Below, piece by piece: positions 7,764-16,853 of a stretch of 64,000 nt of DNA. Below the pieces are notes generated by a model, which was not told where the DNA came from, searched no databases, and saw only the letters and a program-made list of their open reading frames with translations. The translations under genes were made by a program, and so were the position numbers. Location of the stretch: contig JAHCAT010000013.1 in the NCBI GenBank assembly GCA_019634735.1, forward strand, positions 1 through 64,000. Reading direction: 5' to 3'. The DNA is from Lysobacterales bacterium (GTDB lineage: Bacteria > Pseudomonadota > Gammaproteobacteria > Xanthomonadales > UBA2363). How positions within the stretch are numbered: position 1 is the stretch's first letter; each line of letters starts with the position of its first letter.

Positions 7764-9050
7764 TCAGGTGTCCTGGGTCTGCTCCCGGTACCCACGGTCG
7801 TACGCAACGCCCCGATCCCGCAACCAGGCCAGCACGCCCTGTGCGGCCGCCGCGCCGCTGGCGAAGCAGGCGGTCAGCAGGTAGCCGCCGGTCGGCGCTT
7901 CCCAGTCGAGCATCTCGCCGGCGACGAACACGCCGGGCAACGCGCGCAGCATCAGGCCCTCGTCGAGCGCCTCCAGGCGCACGCCGCCGGCGCTGCTGAT
8001 CGCCTCGGCGACCGGGCGCGCGCGCAGCAGGCGCAGCGGCAGGCGCTTGATCGCGGCGGCCACGCGCTGAGGATCGTCGAGCACCTCGCGCGGCAGGATC
8101 TCCTGGAGCAGGCCGGCCTTGACGCCGTGGATGCCGGCGTCGCGACGCCACTGCTCGGCGCGCGTGCGCTTGCCGCGCGGTCGCGACAGCGCCGCCTGCA
8201 GGTCCTCCAGGCTGCGACCCGGCGCCAGATCGAGCGCGAGGTCGGCATGGCCGTCGCGGGCGATGCGCTCGCGAAACAGCGCCGACAGCGCGTACACCAC
8301 GCTGCCTTCCAGGCCGGTCGCGGTGGCCACGCATTCGCCCTGCAGCGCGCGCGGCGTGCCGTCGTCGTCCAGCCAGTGCACCACCACCGGCTTGACCGGC
8401 GCGCCGGCGTGGCGCTGCGCGAAGTGCGCGCTCCAGTCCAGGTCGAAGCCGCAGTTCGCCGGCTGCAGCGGCGCGATGTCCACGCCGCGCGCCCGCAGCA
8501 CCGGTACCCAGGCGCCGTCGGAGCCGAGCTGCGGCCAGCTGCCGCCGCCCAGCGCCAGCACCACGGCATCGGCCCCGGCGCTGCGTTCGCCGACGGGCGT
8601 CTGGAACGCCAGGTCGCCGGACTGCGTCCAGCCGGCCCAGCGGTGCTGGACATGGAAGGCGACGCCCTGCTCGCGCAGCCGGCGCACCCAGCCGCGCAGC
8701 AGCGGCGCCGCCTTGCGGTCGGTCGGGAACACCCGTCCCGACGTGCCGACGTAGGTGTCGATGCCGAAGCCCCGTGCCCAGGCGCGCAGCGCGTCGGCGT
8801 CGAAGCGCCGCAGCCAGTGTCCGACCGCCGCGCTGCGCGTCCCGTAGCGGGGGGCGAAGGCTTCGAACGGATCGGAGTGGGTGAGGTTCAGCCCGCCCTT
8901 GCCGGCGATCAGGAACTTGCGGCCCACCGAGCCCTTCGCCTCGTACAGGTCCACGGCGACGCCCGCCGCACGCAGCCGCTCGGCCGCGAACAGGCCGGCG
9001 GGGCCGCCGCCGATCACGGCGACACGGAGTGGAGCGGGCGATGCCGTCAT
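7764..9050 (-). CDS. HI0933-like FAD-dependent flavoprotein (TIGR03862 type)
   Basis: The 428-residue NAD(P)/FAD-dependent oxidoreductase begins with the Rossmann FAD site VAVIGGGPAGLFAAERL. It contains the HI0933-family hallmark KFLIAGKGGLNLTHSD and ends with GGVRLEALDE and VFVAGEMLDWEAPTGGY. The family's reaction is not established. The ATG at 9050 was chosen because the dinucleotide fold follows directly. GATAAT lies exactly six bases upstream (minus strand, 9057-9062), suggesting a leaderless transcript. An in-frame extension to 9251 would run into the repeat at 9112-9392 and is rejected. Confidence 0.85.
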   Translation of the reverse strand: MTASPAPLRVAVIGGGPAGLFAAERLRAAGVAVDLYEAKGSVGRKFLIAGKGGLNLTHSDPFEAFAPRYGTRSAAVGHWLRRFDADALRAWARGFGIDTYVGTSGRVFPTDRKAAPLLRGWVRRLREQGVAFHVQHRWAGWTQSGDLAFQTPVGERSAGADAVVLALGGGSWPQLGSDGAWVPVLRARGVDIAPLQPANCGFDLDWSAHFAQRHAGAPVKPVVVHWLDDDGTPRALQGECVATATGLEGSVVYALSALFRERIARDGHADLALDLAPGRSLEDLQAALSRPRGKRTRAEQWRRDAGIHGVKAGLLQEILPREVLDDPQRVAAAIKRLPLRLLRARPVAEAISSAGGVRLEALDEGLMLRALPGVFVAGEMLDWEAPTGGYLLTACFASGAAAAQGVLAWLRDRGVAYDRGYREQTQDT

Positions 9051-9056
9051 CGCGGC

Positions 9057-9062
9057 ATTATC
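9057..9062 (-). promoter_or_regulatory. -10 element, probable leaderless promoter of flavoprotein gene
   Basis: GATAAT on the minus strand is followed by six bases (GCCGCG) and then the ATG at 9050. There is no Shine-Dalgarno sequence in that gap, so transcription would start at or next to the start codon. No clear -35 is seen. Confidence 0.45.
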
Positions 9063-9111
9063 GCCGCGCGGCCAGGGCCACGGTTGCCGCGCATGGCCGG
9101 GCTCAGCCCGT

Positions 9112-9392
9112 CCCGATTGGCGTCGTGTCTCAGCTCGCTGCCAGGCGGCGTGTCGCCGGTGCGACGGCACCGCACTTCTCCCCTCACCCGCCTGCGGGGG
9201 AGGGGCTGGGGAGAGGGCCGCCCCGGCCAGCGCGCGCCGCTGGGCCGGCAACCATGCAGATCATGGCAAGTGCCGACCCTCTCCCCCGGCCCCTCTCCCA
9301 GAGGGAGAGGGGAGCACAGCGCGCTGCGCTCAGCGAACACCGGCTCCTGGCCCTTGGTCCCGACCCTGAGCTGAGACAGGACGCCAATCGGG
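9112..9392. repeat. Copy B of TIR-bounded miniature element (281 bp)
   Basis: The element is bounded by 22-base inverted ends: CCCGATTGGCGTCGTGTC.. at 9112-9133, and the complementary CTGAGACAGGACGCC..GGG at 9371-9392, with 21 of 22 positions matching. Inside, in order, are hairpin H2 (9173-9217), the conserved core containing CAGATCATGGCAAG, and hairpin H1 (9277-9316). The right end stops one base before the TGA of cca (9393), so it marks the 3' end of that gene and may form its terminator. The orientation is opposite to the copy at 22171. It encodes nothing recognisable. Confidence 0.75.
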
Positions 9393-10670
9393 TCAGCCCG
9401 TCGGATCCGGCAGGGCCAGCGCGCGGACCGCGCGGATGCGCGCTTCGCGCACGGCGGCCGCGATGTCGGCATCGGTACCGGCGACGCGCGCGGCCACGGC
9501 GCCGGCGTCGACCGCGCGCGCAGCCGCAAGTGCAGCGCGCAGCCGCCCGGCCTGCGGGTAGGGGTCGTCCTGGCGCCCGGCCCGGCCGCGGGCGTCGGCT
9601 TCGCAGGCGAGCAACAGCCGCTGGAAGCGCTGCGGACGGCGGAACGCGTCGACCTTCGCCAACAGGTCGACCACGGTGGCCGGACGCAGCTCGGCCGCCC
9701 GATGGATGTCCAGATGGTGGCGGCAGGCCAACCGGGCCAGGTCGGCGTGGTCGCGGGGCACCTTGAGCCGGACGTTGACCGCCTCGACCATGGGCAGGCC
9801 GGCGTGCTCGTGGCCGCGGTGCGCGGGCAGCTCGCCGGCCGGCGTGACGCCCTTGCCGAGGTCGTGCAGCAGGGCCGCCCAACCGACCTGGCTGTCGCCG
9901 GGCGCCAGCGCCGCGGCCATGTCGCTGACCAGCTCCTGGTGCCGGCCGGTGTCGATCTCGGGGTGGAACTCTGCGCGCTGCGGGATGCCGTACAGAGCGT
10001 CCAGCTCCGGCAGCAGCACGGCCAGCGCGCCGCTGTCGCGCAGCATCCGCAGGCAGGCCGAGGGCCGCGCTTCGCGCAGCGCCCGTTCCAGCTCGGCCCA
10101 GACCCGTTCCGGGACCAGGTGGTCGAGTTCGCCTGCCGCGACCATGCCGCGCAGCAGGTCCAGGGTCTCCGGCGCCACCGTGAAACCCAGGGGCGCGAAG
10201 CGCGCCGCGAAGCGCGCCAGCCGCAGCAGGCGCACCGGGTCCTCGGCGAACGCCGACGACACGTGGCGCAGCACGCGCGCCTGCAGGTCGGCCTGGCCGC
10301 CCCAGGGATCGATGACGCGGCCCTGCGCATCCTCCGCCATGGCGTTGATGGTGAGGTCGCGCCGGCGCAGGTCGTCCTCTAGGCTCACCGACGGGTCGGC
10401 GTCGACCACGAAGCCGCGGTAGCCGCGGCCCTGCTTGCGCTCGGTGCGCGCCAGCGCGTATTCGGCCTGGCTGTCGGGGTGCAGGAACACCGGGAAGTCG
10501 CGGCCGACGCCCCGGAAGCCCAGCGCCTCCAGGTCGGCCTGGCGGGCGCCGACCACCACGAAGTCCTGGTCGTGCACCGGCAAGCCGAGCAGGCGGTCGC
10601 GCACGGCGCCGCCGACCCGGTAGGTGGCGAAGCGGCCGGCCGGAGCGAACGGCTCAGGTGCGACGGGCAT
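9393..10670 (-). CDS. cca: CCA tRNA nucleotidyltransferase with HD domain
   Basis: The 425-residue protein has the class II nucleotidyltransferase head [14 protein letters not shown] with metal-binding D34-x-D36, and the [11 protein letters not shown] and [14 protein letters not shown] motifs of the tRNA-binding neck. It has a C-terminal HD domain (LLHDLGK, H269-D270) found in the multifunctional gammaproteobacterial enzymes. These add or repair the 3' CCA of tRNAs and also have phosphatase and cyclic phosphodiesterase activity. The gene overlaps the 3' end of the NDUFA9-like gene by 17 bases and is last in the slt-NDUFA9-cca transcription unit. Its stop abuts the miniature repeat element. 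Confidence 0.93.
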   Translation of the reverse strand: MPVAPEPFAPAGRFATYRVGGAVRDRLLGLPVHDQDFVVVGARQADLEALGFRGVGRDFPVFLHPDSQAEYALARTERKQGRGYRGFVVDADPSVSLEDDLRRRDLTINAMAEDAQGRVIDPWGGQADLQARVLRHVSSAFAEDPVRLLRLARFAARFAPLGFTVAPETLDLLRGMVAAGELDHLVPERVWAELERALREARPSACLRMLRDSGALAVLLPELDALYGIPQRAEFHPEIDTGRHQELVSDMAAALAPGDSQVGWAALLHDLGKGVTPAGELPAHRGHEHAGLPMVEAVNVRLKVPRDHADLARLACRHHLDIHRAAELRPATVVDLLAKVDAFRRPQRFQRLLLACEADARGRAGRQDDPYPQAGRLRAALAAARAVDAGAVAARVAGTDADIAAAVREARIRAVRALALPDPTG

Positions 10671-11604
10671 GGTGCCGGTACTGGTCCAGGCGCGCCTGGT
10701 GGCGGCCGCCGGCCAGCATCTGCGGCACCACCGCGTCGACCGGCGTCGGCGCGATGCCGAGCGCGGCCAGTCCGTCCCTGCTGCCGACCGAATCGAGCTT
10801 GAGCGAGCGGAAGTTGTCGCTGGAGATCGGCTTGCCGGGGATCAGGTCGCCGACCAGCGCCTGCACCCGCCCGAGCGGATCGGGCAGGCCGATCACCCAG
10901 CGGCGCAGGCCCAGGTGGCGGGCGGTGTAAGCGACGATCTCGCGCAAGCTCATCACCCGCGCGCCGTACAGCTCGAAGGTCTCGCCGGCGGTCTCCGGCC
11001 GCGCCAGGCAGCGCGCGACGGCCTCGACCACGTCGCCCACATGGACCGGCGCGAAGCGCGCGCCGGGCCGGGCGATCGGCAGCGCCGGCAGCAGCCGCAG
11101 CAGGCCGGCGAAGCGGTTGAACAGCCCGTCGCCGGGTCCGAACACCACGCTCGGCCGAACGATGCGCCAGCGCAGCGTGCTGGCACGGACCAGCGCCTCG
11201 GCCTCGCCGCGGGTGCGCAGGTAGTGGCTGTCGCCCTCGCCGGCGCGCAGCGCGCTCATCTGCACCAGGTCGGCGGCCCCGGCCGCCGCACAGGCGGCGA
11301 TCACCTGGGCGGTGAGCTCGACATGGGCGCGCCGGAAGCCCTTGCCGCCGAAGCCGCGCTCGTTGAGGATGCCGACCAGGTTGACCACGGCGTCGGCGCC
11401 GGCGAAGGCGCGGGCGAGCGCCTTCTGATCCAGGGGATCGACCTGCAGCAGGCGCAGCCCCGGCAGCAGCCGCAGGTCGCCATGGCCGGCAGGATTCCGG
11501 CTGGTGACGGTGACCCGGTGGCCGGCATTGGCCAGCCGTGCCGCGAGGTGGCGGCCTATGAAGCCGCTGCCGCCGACGATGACGATGTGCCGTGTCGTGT
11601 TCAT
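10654..11604 (-). CDS. Complex I NDUFA9-like NAD(P)-binding protein
   Basis: The 316-residue extended/atypical SDR has the N-terminal NAD(P) site [16 protein letters not shown] and the internal [12 protein letters not shown], typical of the NDUFA9/YLR290C group (NmrA-related). [13 protein letters not shown] segment occupies the place of the catalytic Tyr-Lys. It is probably a cytoplasmic reductase or cofactor-binding protein; a role in quinone biology is known for some relatives but is not shown here. Its ATG overlaps the slt TGA (ATGA), and its end overlaps cca, giving a three-gene coupled operon. Confidence 0.8.
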   Translation of the reverse strand: MNTTRHIVIVGGSGFIGRHLAARLANAGHRVTVTSRNPAGHGDLRLLPGLRLLQVDPLDQKALARAFAGADAVVNLVGILNERGFGGKGFRRAHVELTAQVIAACAAAGAADLVQMSALRAGEGDSHYLRTRGEAEALVRASTLRWRIVRPSVVFGPGDGLFNRFAGLLRLLPALPIARPGARFAPVHVGDVVEAVARCLARPETAGETFELYGARVMSLREIVAYTARHLGLRRWVIGLPDPLGRVQALVGDLIPGKPISSDNFRSLKLDSVGSRDGLAALGIAPTPVDAVVPQMLAGGRHQARLDQYRHHARRT

Positions 11605-13640
11605 GGCGCGGTGTCCTCCATGCCGATGCCGTCCCGTGCCGGAACCTGGGCGAGCGGCGCCGCGCAGTGCACACCGCCGCTGGCCGCGAACGCGGTCGCC
11701 GCCGGGCGCTGGCCGGGATCGGGCAGGCGGCTGGCCAGCGGGCGCGTGCGGCCATGCAGGCGCCAGTCGTAGATCACGCTGAAGGCGAGCACCCGGGCCA
11801 CGTATTCGCGGGTCTCGCGGTAGGGAATGGTCTCGATGAAGACATCGGCGGGCAGGTCGCCGCGCTGGTCCAGCCAGCGCTGCACGGGTGCCGGCCCGGC
11901 GTTGTAGGCGGCGCTGGCCAGCCAGGGGCTGCCCCCGAAACGTGCCGCCTGGTCGGCCAGGTAACGGCTGCCCAGGCGGATGTTGCGGTCGGGATCGAGC
12001 AGGGTGGCGGTGCCCTGCCAGGGCTCGCCAAGCTGCGCCGCCACCTGCCGGCCGGTGCCCGGCAGCAGCTGCATCAGGCCCCAGGCGTCGGCCGGCGAGC
12101 GGGCATCGGGCTGCCAGGCGCTTTCGGCGCGGATCAGCGCCAGCACCCAGGCCGGGTCGAGGCCGTTCGCGGCGGCCTCGCGCTCCACCGTGTCGCGGCG
12201 AGGCAAGGGGAAGCGCAGGGCGTACTTGCGCAGGTCGTCGCCGCCGCTGAGGGCGTGGATGACCCGGTCGTGCCAGCCTTGCGCGGCGACCATCAGCAGC
12301 ATCTGGTCGCGGCCGGCGGCATCGCCGCGCGAGAGCGCGCGCTGCAGGGCGCGCGCCGCCTCCGGCCGCCAGCCCACCGCATGCAGTTCCAGGGCGCGCG
12401 CGAGATCGATGTCGGCGAGCAGGGCGCGCTGGCGCTGCGGGTCGGCGCCGACCTCGATGGGACACAGCGAATAGGGCAGGCCGGCCCGGTCGGCCGCCAG
12501 GAAACCGTGGAAGCTGGCGTCGCCGGCCAGGGCGGCGAAGGCGTTTCGCGCCGCCTCGGCCTGGCCGGTCTCGTCGAGCGCGCGGGCGCGCCAGTAGCGC
12601 ATCCGCGGCGCCTGCGCCTGGTCGGCCGGCAGGCCGTTGACGAGGGCCAGCACGGCCGGCCAGTCGAGCGCGGCGAGGGCGGTGCGCAGGCGCCAGTCGG
12701 CGATCTGCGCATCGCGCGCGCTGGCCGGCACGCGGTCCAGCCAGTCGCCGGCGTCGGCGCGGTAGCCGGCCGCGGCGAACACCGCGATCTCGCGCAGCAC
12801 GGCGGCACGTTGCGCATCGCTGAAGGCCAGCCGCGGCGACAGCGCCTGCCAGTGGCCGATCGCGCTTTCCACGGCCGAACGCGCGCGGCGCTGCAGGGCC
12901 AGGGTGGCGGCCTCGCGGGTGGCGGGCTCGTCCGGCCAGGCGGCAGCGGCACGCAGAGTGGCCTCGGGGTCGCCCGCGGCACGCGCCAGCCGTTCGCCGG
13001 CGGCGCGCTGGTTGGCCGGCAGTTGCCGCGCCAGGAAGCCGGCCAGGCCGCCGTTGCCGGCTTCGACCGCCAGGCGCAGGCGCTGCCAGGTGGCGGCGGC
13101 ATCCAGCCAGCCCTGGGCACGGCCATGGGCGATCACCGGGTCGCAGGCGTCGGGAAGACCTTGCCCGGTCGGCCACAGGGCCCGCAGGCCGGCGCGCAGC
13201 GCGGCGGCGTCGCCGCCGCGTTCGATGCCGGCGCGCAGACGGTGGCAGGCCAGGCTGCCGCCCAGCTCGTCGCCGGGATCGTCGGCCTGGAAGCCGGCCC
13301 AGTCGCCGCGCCGCGCCAGCTCGCCCAGCCAGTCGCGCAGGAACTGGCGGCCGAGCTGGCTGTCGCCTTCCGACGCCAGAAAAGCGCGGGCACGACGTGC
13401 GTCCAGGGTGCGCAGCTCGCGGCGCAGGGCGGCGTAGTCCAGGTAGGGCGCCAGCACGTAGCCGTCCAGGTGGCGACGCCGCTGCGCATAGTCGTCCTGG
13501 CGGCCGGCGGCGAGTGAGACCGCGGCCGCCAGGAACTCGGCACGCCAGGCCGGCGTGCGGTCGCGCGCGGCATCGGCGGCCAGGGGCGGCGCCACCACCA
13601 GCAGGACAGCGAACAGGAACGCGGCAGGGCGCACGGTCAT
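11601..13640 (-). CDS. slt: Soluble lytic murein transglycosylase
   Basis: The 679-residue precursor has a signal peptide (FLFAVLLVVAPPLAADA) and a long alpha-helical superhelix (residues about 40-470). The C-terminal GH23 domain has ALIRAESAWQP (catalytic Glu about 506), then AWGLMQLLPGTG and SAAYNAGPAPV, the standard motif II/III signatures. It cleaves the MurNAc-GlcNAc bond of peptidoglycan in the periplasm, forming 1,6-anhydroMurNAc. The start at 13640 gives a normal signal peptide. A TAGACT hexamer seven bases upstream of the ATG is a possible -10 for a leaderless message. It is first gene of the slt-NDUFA9-cca unit. Confidence 0.92.
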   Translation of the reverse strand: MTVRPAAFLFAVLLVVAPPLAADAARDRTPAWRAEFLAAAVSLAAGRQDDYAQRRRHLDGYVLAPYLDYAALRRELRTLDARRARAFLASEGDSQLGRQFLRDWLGELARRGDWAGFQADDPGDELGGSLACHRLRAGIERGGDAAALRAGLRALWPTGQGLPDACDPVIAHGRAQGWLDAAATWQRLRLAVEAGNGGLAGFLARQLPANQRAAGERLARAAGDPEATLRAAAAWPDEPATREAATLALQRRARSAVESAIGHWQALSPRLAFSDAQRAAVLREIAVFAAAGYRADAGDWLDRVPASARDAQIADWRLRTALAALDWPAVLALVNGLPADQAQAPRMRYWRARALDETGQAEAARNAFAALAGDASFHGFLAADRAGLPYSLCPIEVGADPQRQRALLADIDLARALELHAVGWRPEAARALQRALSRGDAAGRDQMLLMVAAQGWHDRVIHALSGGDDLRKYALRFPLPRRDTVEREAAANGLDPAWVLALIRAESAWQPDARSPADAWGLMQLLPGTGRQVAAQLGEPWQGTATLLDPDRNIRLGSRYLADQAARFGGSPWLASAAYNAGPAPVQRWLDQRGDLPADVFIETIPYRETREYVARVLAFSVIYDWRLHGRTRPLASRLPDPGQRPAATAFAASGGVHCAAPLAQVPARDGIGMEDTAP

Positions 13641-13712
13641 CGCGACCAGTCTACCCCGGGGACGGATGCACGCAGCGTGTGCGGCCAGGACCGGATCGCC
13701 GGTGCCGCGCGC

Positions 13713-13718
13713 GATAAT
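13713..13718 (+). promoter_or_regulatory. -10 element, probable leaderless promoter of TauE gene
   Basis: GATAAT is followed by six bases (CCGGCG) and the ATG at 13725. There is no Shine-Dalgarno sequence between them. The spacing is identical to that before the flavoprotein, arsC and yggX genes. Confidence 0.45.
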
Positions 13719-13724
13719 CCGGCG

Positions 13725-14552
13725 ATGCCCGATCCCTCGCTGCTGGTCGATCTCGTCCTTTATCTGCTGCTCGGCGCCCTGGCCGGCTTCCTGGCCGGCC
13801 TGCTGGGCATCGGCGGCGGCCTGGTGGTGGTCGCCGCACTGGTCTGGCTGCTTCCCGGCCGCGGTGTGCCGGCCGCCGTCCTGATGCAGGTGGCGCTGGC
13901 CACCGCCCTGGCCGGCATCGTGTTCACCGCCGCGTCCTCGACCCGCGCCCACTGGCGGCGCGGCGCGGTGCGCTGGCCGCTGGTCGCCTGGCTGGCACCC
14001 GGCCTGGTGCTGGGCGCCGCCGGCGGCGCGGTGCTGGCCACCTGGCTGCCCAGCCGGCTGCTGGCCGCCGTGGTGGCGGTCTATTGCCTTCTGAGCGCCT
14101 GGCAGCTGGCCCTGGGCAGCGTGCGGCCAGCCGCCGGCGCCGCGCACGAGGTCGGTCGACTGTTGCTGGCGCTGGCCGGTCCGGTGATCGGCGTGGTCTC
14201 GGCGATCGTCGGCATCGGCGGCGGTTCGATGACGGTGCCGCTGCTGGTCTGGCGGGGCGTGGTGCCGGTGCAGGCGGTGGCCACCTCGGCCGCCTGCGGG
14301 CTGGCGATCGCCGTGGCGGCGGCAGCCAGTTACGCCCTCGCGCCGCCACCGCAGGACCTGGTGCTTCCGCCCGGCACGCTCGGCTATGTCTACTGGCCCG
14401 CTGCGCTGGCCGTGGCGGCGACCAGCATGCTCACCGCACCCGCCGGGGCACGGCTGGCCCACCACCTGCCGGCCATGCTGCTGCGCCGGGTGTTTGCCGG
14501 GTTCCTGCTGCTGATCGCGGCGCTGATGGCGGTGGCGGTGCTGCGCCACTGA
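13725..14552 (+). CDS. TauE/SafE family membrane permease
   Basis: The 275-residue integral membrane protein has about eight hydrophobic segments arranged as two related halves. Each half carries the family's glycine motif: GLLGIGGGLVVV near the N terminus and AIVGIGGGSMTVPLLV in the second half. The family transports sulfite, organosulfonates or other anions across the inner membrane; the substrate cannot be told from sequence. The chosen ATG follows GATAAT by six bases. The gene is divergent from slt and convergent with the DsbA-like lipoprotein. A second TauE/SafE protein is encoded at 28740-29489. Confidence 0.88.
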   Translation: MPDPSLLVDLVLYLLLGALAGFLAGLLGIGGGLVVVAALVWLLPGRGVPAAVLMQVALATALAGIVFTAASSTRAHWRRGAVRWPLVAWLAPGLVLGAAGGAVLATWLPSRLLAAVVAVYCLLSAWQLALGSVRPAAGAAHEVGRLLLALAGPVIGVVSAIVGIGGGSMTVPLLVWRGVVPVQAVATSAACGLAIAVAAAASYALAPPPQDLVLPPGTLGYVYWPAALAVAATSMLTAPAGARLAHHLPAMLLRRVFAGFLLLIAALMAVAVLRH

Positions 14553-14597
14553 GTGCCTGGTCGGCTCGGGCACGCCTGACTGCGCGCCCGAGGCGCG

Positions 14598-14684
14598 CGC
14601 GAGCCTTCCATGGCTCGCGGCTGCCGCGCATCGACCCCGCGCTGCCTGGCTGAAGCCCGCTCGACCAGAGACTCGGGTCTGGTC
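14598..14684. terminator. Two hairpins between convergent genes
   Basis: The 150-base spacer between the TauE gene and the DsbA-like gene holds two perfect hairpins. One has CGCGAGCC/GGCTCGCG arms (14598-14605/14612-14619) and the other GACCAGA/TCTGGTC arms (14663-14669/14678-14684). Neither is followed by a T-run. They may act as a bidirectional end-of-transcript structure, but this is uncertain. Confidence 0.35.
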
Positions 14685-14702
14685 TGCTCGGGCCCGCCTG
14701 GG

Positions 14703-15341
14703 TCAGGGCAGGTTGGCGAGCAGCCAGTCGGCCACCGCAAAGGGCCGGCTGTCGCCACGCTGGCGCAGCTCGACCCGGTAGCGGCCGGCGACCACGAGGG
14801 TCGGCGTCGAGGTGATGCCGGCGGCCAGCGACCACTCGCGGGCCTGCGCCATCGCCGCCTCGACCTCTGCGGAACGGGCGACCTCGAGGAAGCGGCTGCG
14901 ATCGATGCCGGCGACCTGCACGATGTCGGCCAGCTGCTCCAGCGTCTGTCCCGGACGGCCTTGCTGGTACATGGCCGTGAAGATCGGCCGGTGCACGCGG
15001 CTGAACACGCCCATCGCCTGGGCGGTGTGGAAGGTGCGCGCATGCGGGTCCCAGGCCGGCGAGAACACCACCGGCACGTAGCGCAGGACGACCGCGTCGC
15101 CGCGTTCGCGCTTCCAGGCATCGACCTCGGGCTGGAACTGGGCGCAGGCCGGGCAGGCGTAGGAGAACGCCTCGGTGACCTCGTTGTCGGCCGCCGGCAG
15201 CGGGGTGGCCAGGCGATGCCAGTGGACCCCCTCCTGATAGGCGCCGCCGGTGGTCCCGGCAGGCGCCGGGGATTCCTGGGAGCCGCCGCCACAGGCGGCG
15301 AGCAGGCCAGCGACGGCCAGCAGCGCGATGCGTTGGATCAT
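14703..15341 (-). CDS. DsbA-like thioredoxin-fold lipoprotein
   Basis: The 212-residue precursor has a lipobox (LLAAC, Cys about 17) followed by a Gly/Ser/Pro linker and a DsbA-type thioredoxin fold. The active site is CPAC (FSYACPACAQF) and the cis-Pro loop is TSTPTLVV. Classical DsbA has CPHC, so the redox potential may differ. The lipobox anchors it to a membrane facing the periplasm, where it would oxidise or shuffle protein thiols. Its ATG overlaps the stop of the EEP gene by four bases. It lies in a four-gene cluster with a second DsbA and cytochrome c4. Confidence 0.87.
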   Translation of the reverse strand: MIQRIALLAVAGLLAACGGGSQESPAPAGTTGGAYQEGVHWHRLATPLPAADNEVTEAFSYACPACAQFQPEVDAWKRERGDAVVLRYVPVVFSPAWDPHARTFHTAQAMGVFSRVHRPIFTAMYQQGRPGQTLEQLADIVQVAGIDRSRFLEVARSAEVEAAMAQAREWSLAAGITSTPTLVVAGRYRVELRQRGDSRPFAVADWLLANLP

Positions 15342-16165
15342 GGTTCAAGCTCCTCTTCGGTGGCGCCGGGCAGTCGGGTCCAGGCGCAGTCGCAGGGCAG
15401 GCGCGCGGTCAGCGCCAGCGGCAGGTGGTCGGACAGTCCGAACGAGGGCGCTTCGCAACGCAGCGACTCCAGGGTGTCGGACAGCAGGATGTGGTCGATG
15501 CCGCGCACCGGCGCCCAGCTCGGGAACGTCGCCGGCGAGGCCGAGGGCGGCGTCAGCGGGGTGCGCTCGTACAGCTGGATCATCTCGCGGGCGGTGGCGG
15601 GGCAGTTGAAGTCGCCCATCACGACGACATGGCGATGCTCGTCGATGATGCCGCGCAGGAACTCGATCTGGCGCATCCGCGCGCGCGGCCCCAGCGACAG
15701 GTGGACGACCACCACCAGCAGGGCGTCGTCGCCATCGCCGAAGCGCGCCCACAGTGCGCCGCGACCGGGCAGCGTGCCGGGCAGCGCGTAGTCGCGCACC
15801 TCGCTGGGCTTGCGCCGCATCAGCAGCGCGTTGCAGGTGTGCGTGATGCCGCCGATGCGGCGGTTGGTCTGCACGCTGAACCAACCGAAGCCGGCCTCTT
15901 CGGCGAGGAACTCGATCTGGTTGGTGAACCCCGAACGCAGGCTGCCGGCATCGGCCTCCTGGAGGGCGACGATGTCGTAGTCGGTGAGCAGGCCGGCGAG
16001 CTTCTGGAGGTTGCGCCGGCGCGCGCCGTGCCCCAGCAGGTGCCGCCAGGGCCGGGTCACGTAGTGGTGATAGCGCTCGAAGTGGGCGCCGGCCTGGATG
16101 TTGAAGCTGAGCAGGCGCAATGCGCCGTCGGCGCCGTGCCGGGCTGCCTGCGCGGAGGCGGTCAC
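15338..16165 (-). CDS. Endonuclease/exonuclease/phosphatase family hydrolase
   Basis: The 275-residue EEP-fold enzyme has all usual motifs: LSFNIQAG, the metal-binding Glu in IVALQEAD, MGDFNCPA with catalytic Asp/Asn, GIDHILLS, and a C-terminal SDHLPL with the catalytic His. No signal peptide is visible, so it is likely cytoplasmic. The family cleaves phosphodiesters in DNA, lipids or small molecules, and the substrate here is unknown. It sits between two dsbA-type genes, 17 bases from the upstream one and overlapping the downstream one (ATGA), so it is co-transcribed with envelope redox genes. Confidence 0.87.
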   Translation of the reverse strand: MTASAQAARHGADGALRLLSFNIQAGAHFERYHHYVTRPWRHLLGHGARRRNLQKLAGLLTDYDIVALQEADAGSLRSGFTNQIEFLAEEAGFGWFSVQTNRRIGGITHTCNALLMRRKPSEVRDYALPGTLPGRGALWARFGDGDDALLVVVVHLSLGPRARMRQIEFLRGIIDEHRHVVVMGDFNCPATAREMIQLYERTPLTPPSASPATFPSWAPVRGIDHILLSDTLESLRCEAPSFGLSDHLPLALTARLPCDCAWTRLPGATEEELEP

Positions 16166-16182
16166 GGCGCCGGTCGCAGGCC

Positions 16183-16809
16183 TCAGTTGCCGCGCATTTC
16201 CTGGGCGACCAGGAAATCGACCACCTCCAGCATGCCCTGGAAGCCGCCCTGGCCGGCCTGCACCAGGTACTTGCCGTTGACGATCACGCTGGGTGTGCCC
16301 GGCACTCGCCAGCGCATCGCCTGCTCGCGGGCGCGACGCAGCTTGAGGTCGGTGGAGCTGGCGCCGGCCGCCTCCATGAAGGCGGCCCGGTCGATGCCCT
16401 GCTGGGCCGCGAAGTCGGCGATCTGCTCCAGGGTGGCAAGCGCCCGACGCTCCTGGTGGATGGCCTTGAACATCGGCTCATGCAGGGCGTCCAGGGCGTT
16501 CAGCGCCTCGGCTGCGAAGAAGGCGCGGGCGTGGGGCTCCATCGCCGGCGAGAACACCGCCGGCACGCCGCGGAACTCGACGTGCTCGGGCTTGCGTGCT
16601 TTCCAGGACGCCAGGAACGGCTCGAAGTGGGCGCAGTGGATGCAGGTGTAGGCGAATACCTCGACCACCTCGACCTTGCCCTGGGCGACCTGGGTCGGCT
16701 GCGGCGGATCGATGCGCTGGTAGTGGGTGCCTTCCTGGAACAGCGCCTGGGCGCCGGCCAGGCCGGGCAGGACGAGCGCGAACAGCAGGGCGAGCAGGCG
16801 GATGGGCAT
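16183..16809 (-). CDS. dsbA: Thiol:disulfide interchange protein DsbA
   Basis: The 208-residue precursor has a signal peptide (LLALLFALVLPGLAGAQA). The thioredoxin-fold DsbA domain has the active site CIHC (FAYTCIHCAHF) and the cis-Pro loop GTPSVIVNG, close to Pseudomonas/Xanthomonas DsbA. It introduces disulfides into secreted proteins in the periplasm and is itself reoxidised by DsbB and the respiratory chain. An AGGA Shine-Dalgarno core precedes the ATG. It follows the cytochrome c4 gene by 44 bases, matching the common cc4-dsbA gene order. Confidence 0.92.
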   Translation of the reverse strand: MPIRLLALLFALVLPGLAGAQALFQEGTHYQRIDPPQPTQVAQGKVEVVEVFAYTCIHCAHFEPFLASWKARKPEHVEFRGVPAVFSPAMEPHARAFFAAEALNALDALHEPMFKAIHQERRALATLEQIADFAAQQGIDRAAFMEAAGASSTDLKLRRAREQAMRWRVPGTPSVIVNGKYLVQAGQGGFQGMLEVVDFLVAQEMRGN

Positions 16810-16853
16810 CGGTGCGTCCTCGGTAGGGGGCGAAACGGACCGGAACCGGCGGC

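Noticed and set aside
9051..9251. N-terminal extension of the flavoprotein to 9251
   Set aside because: It would translate the miniature repeat. The FAD motif begins right after the ATG at 9050, which has its own -10 box.
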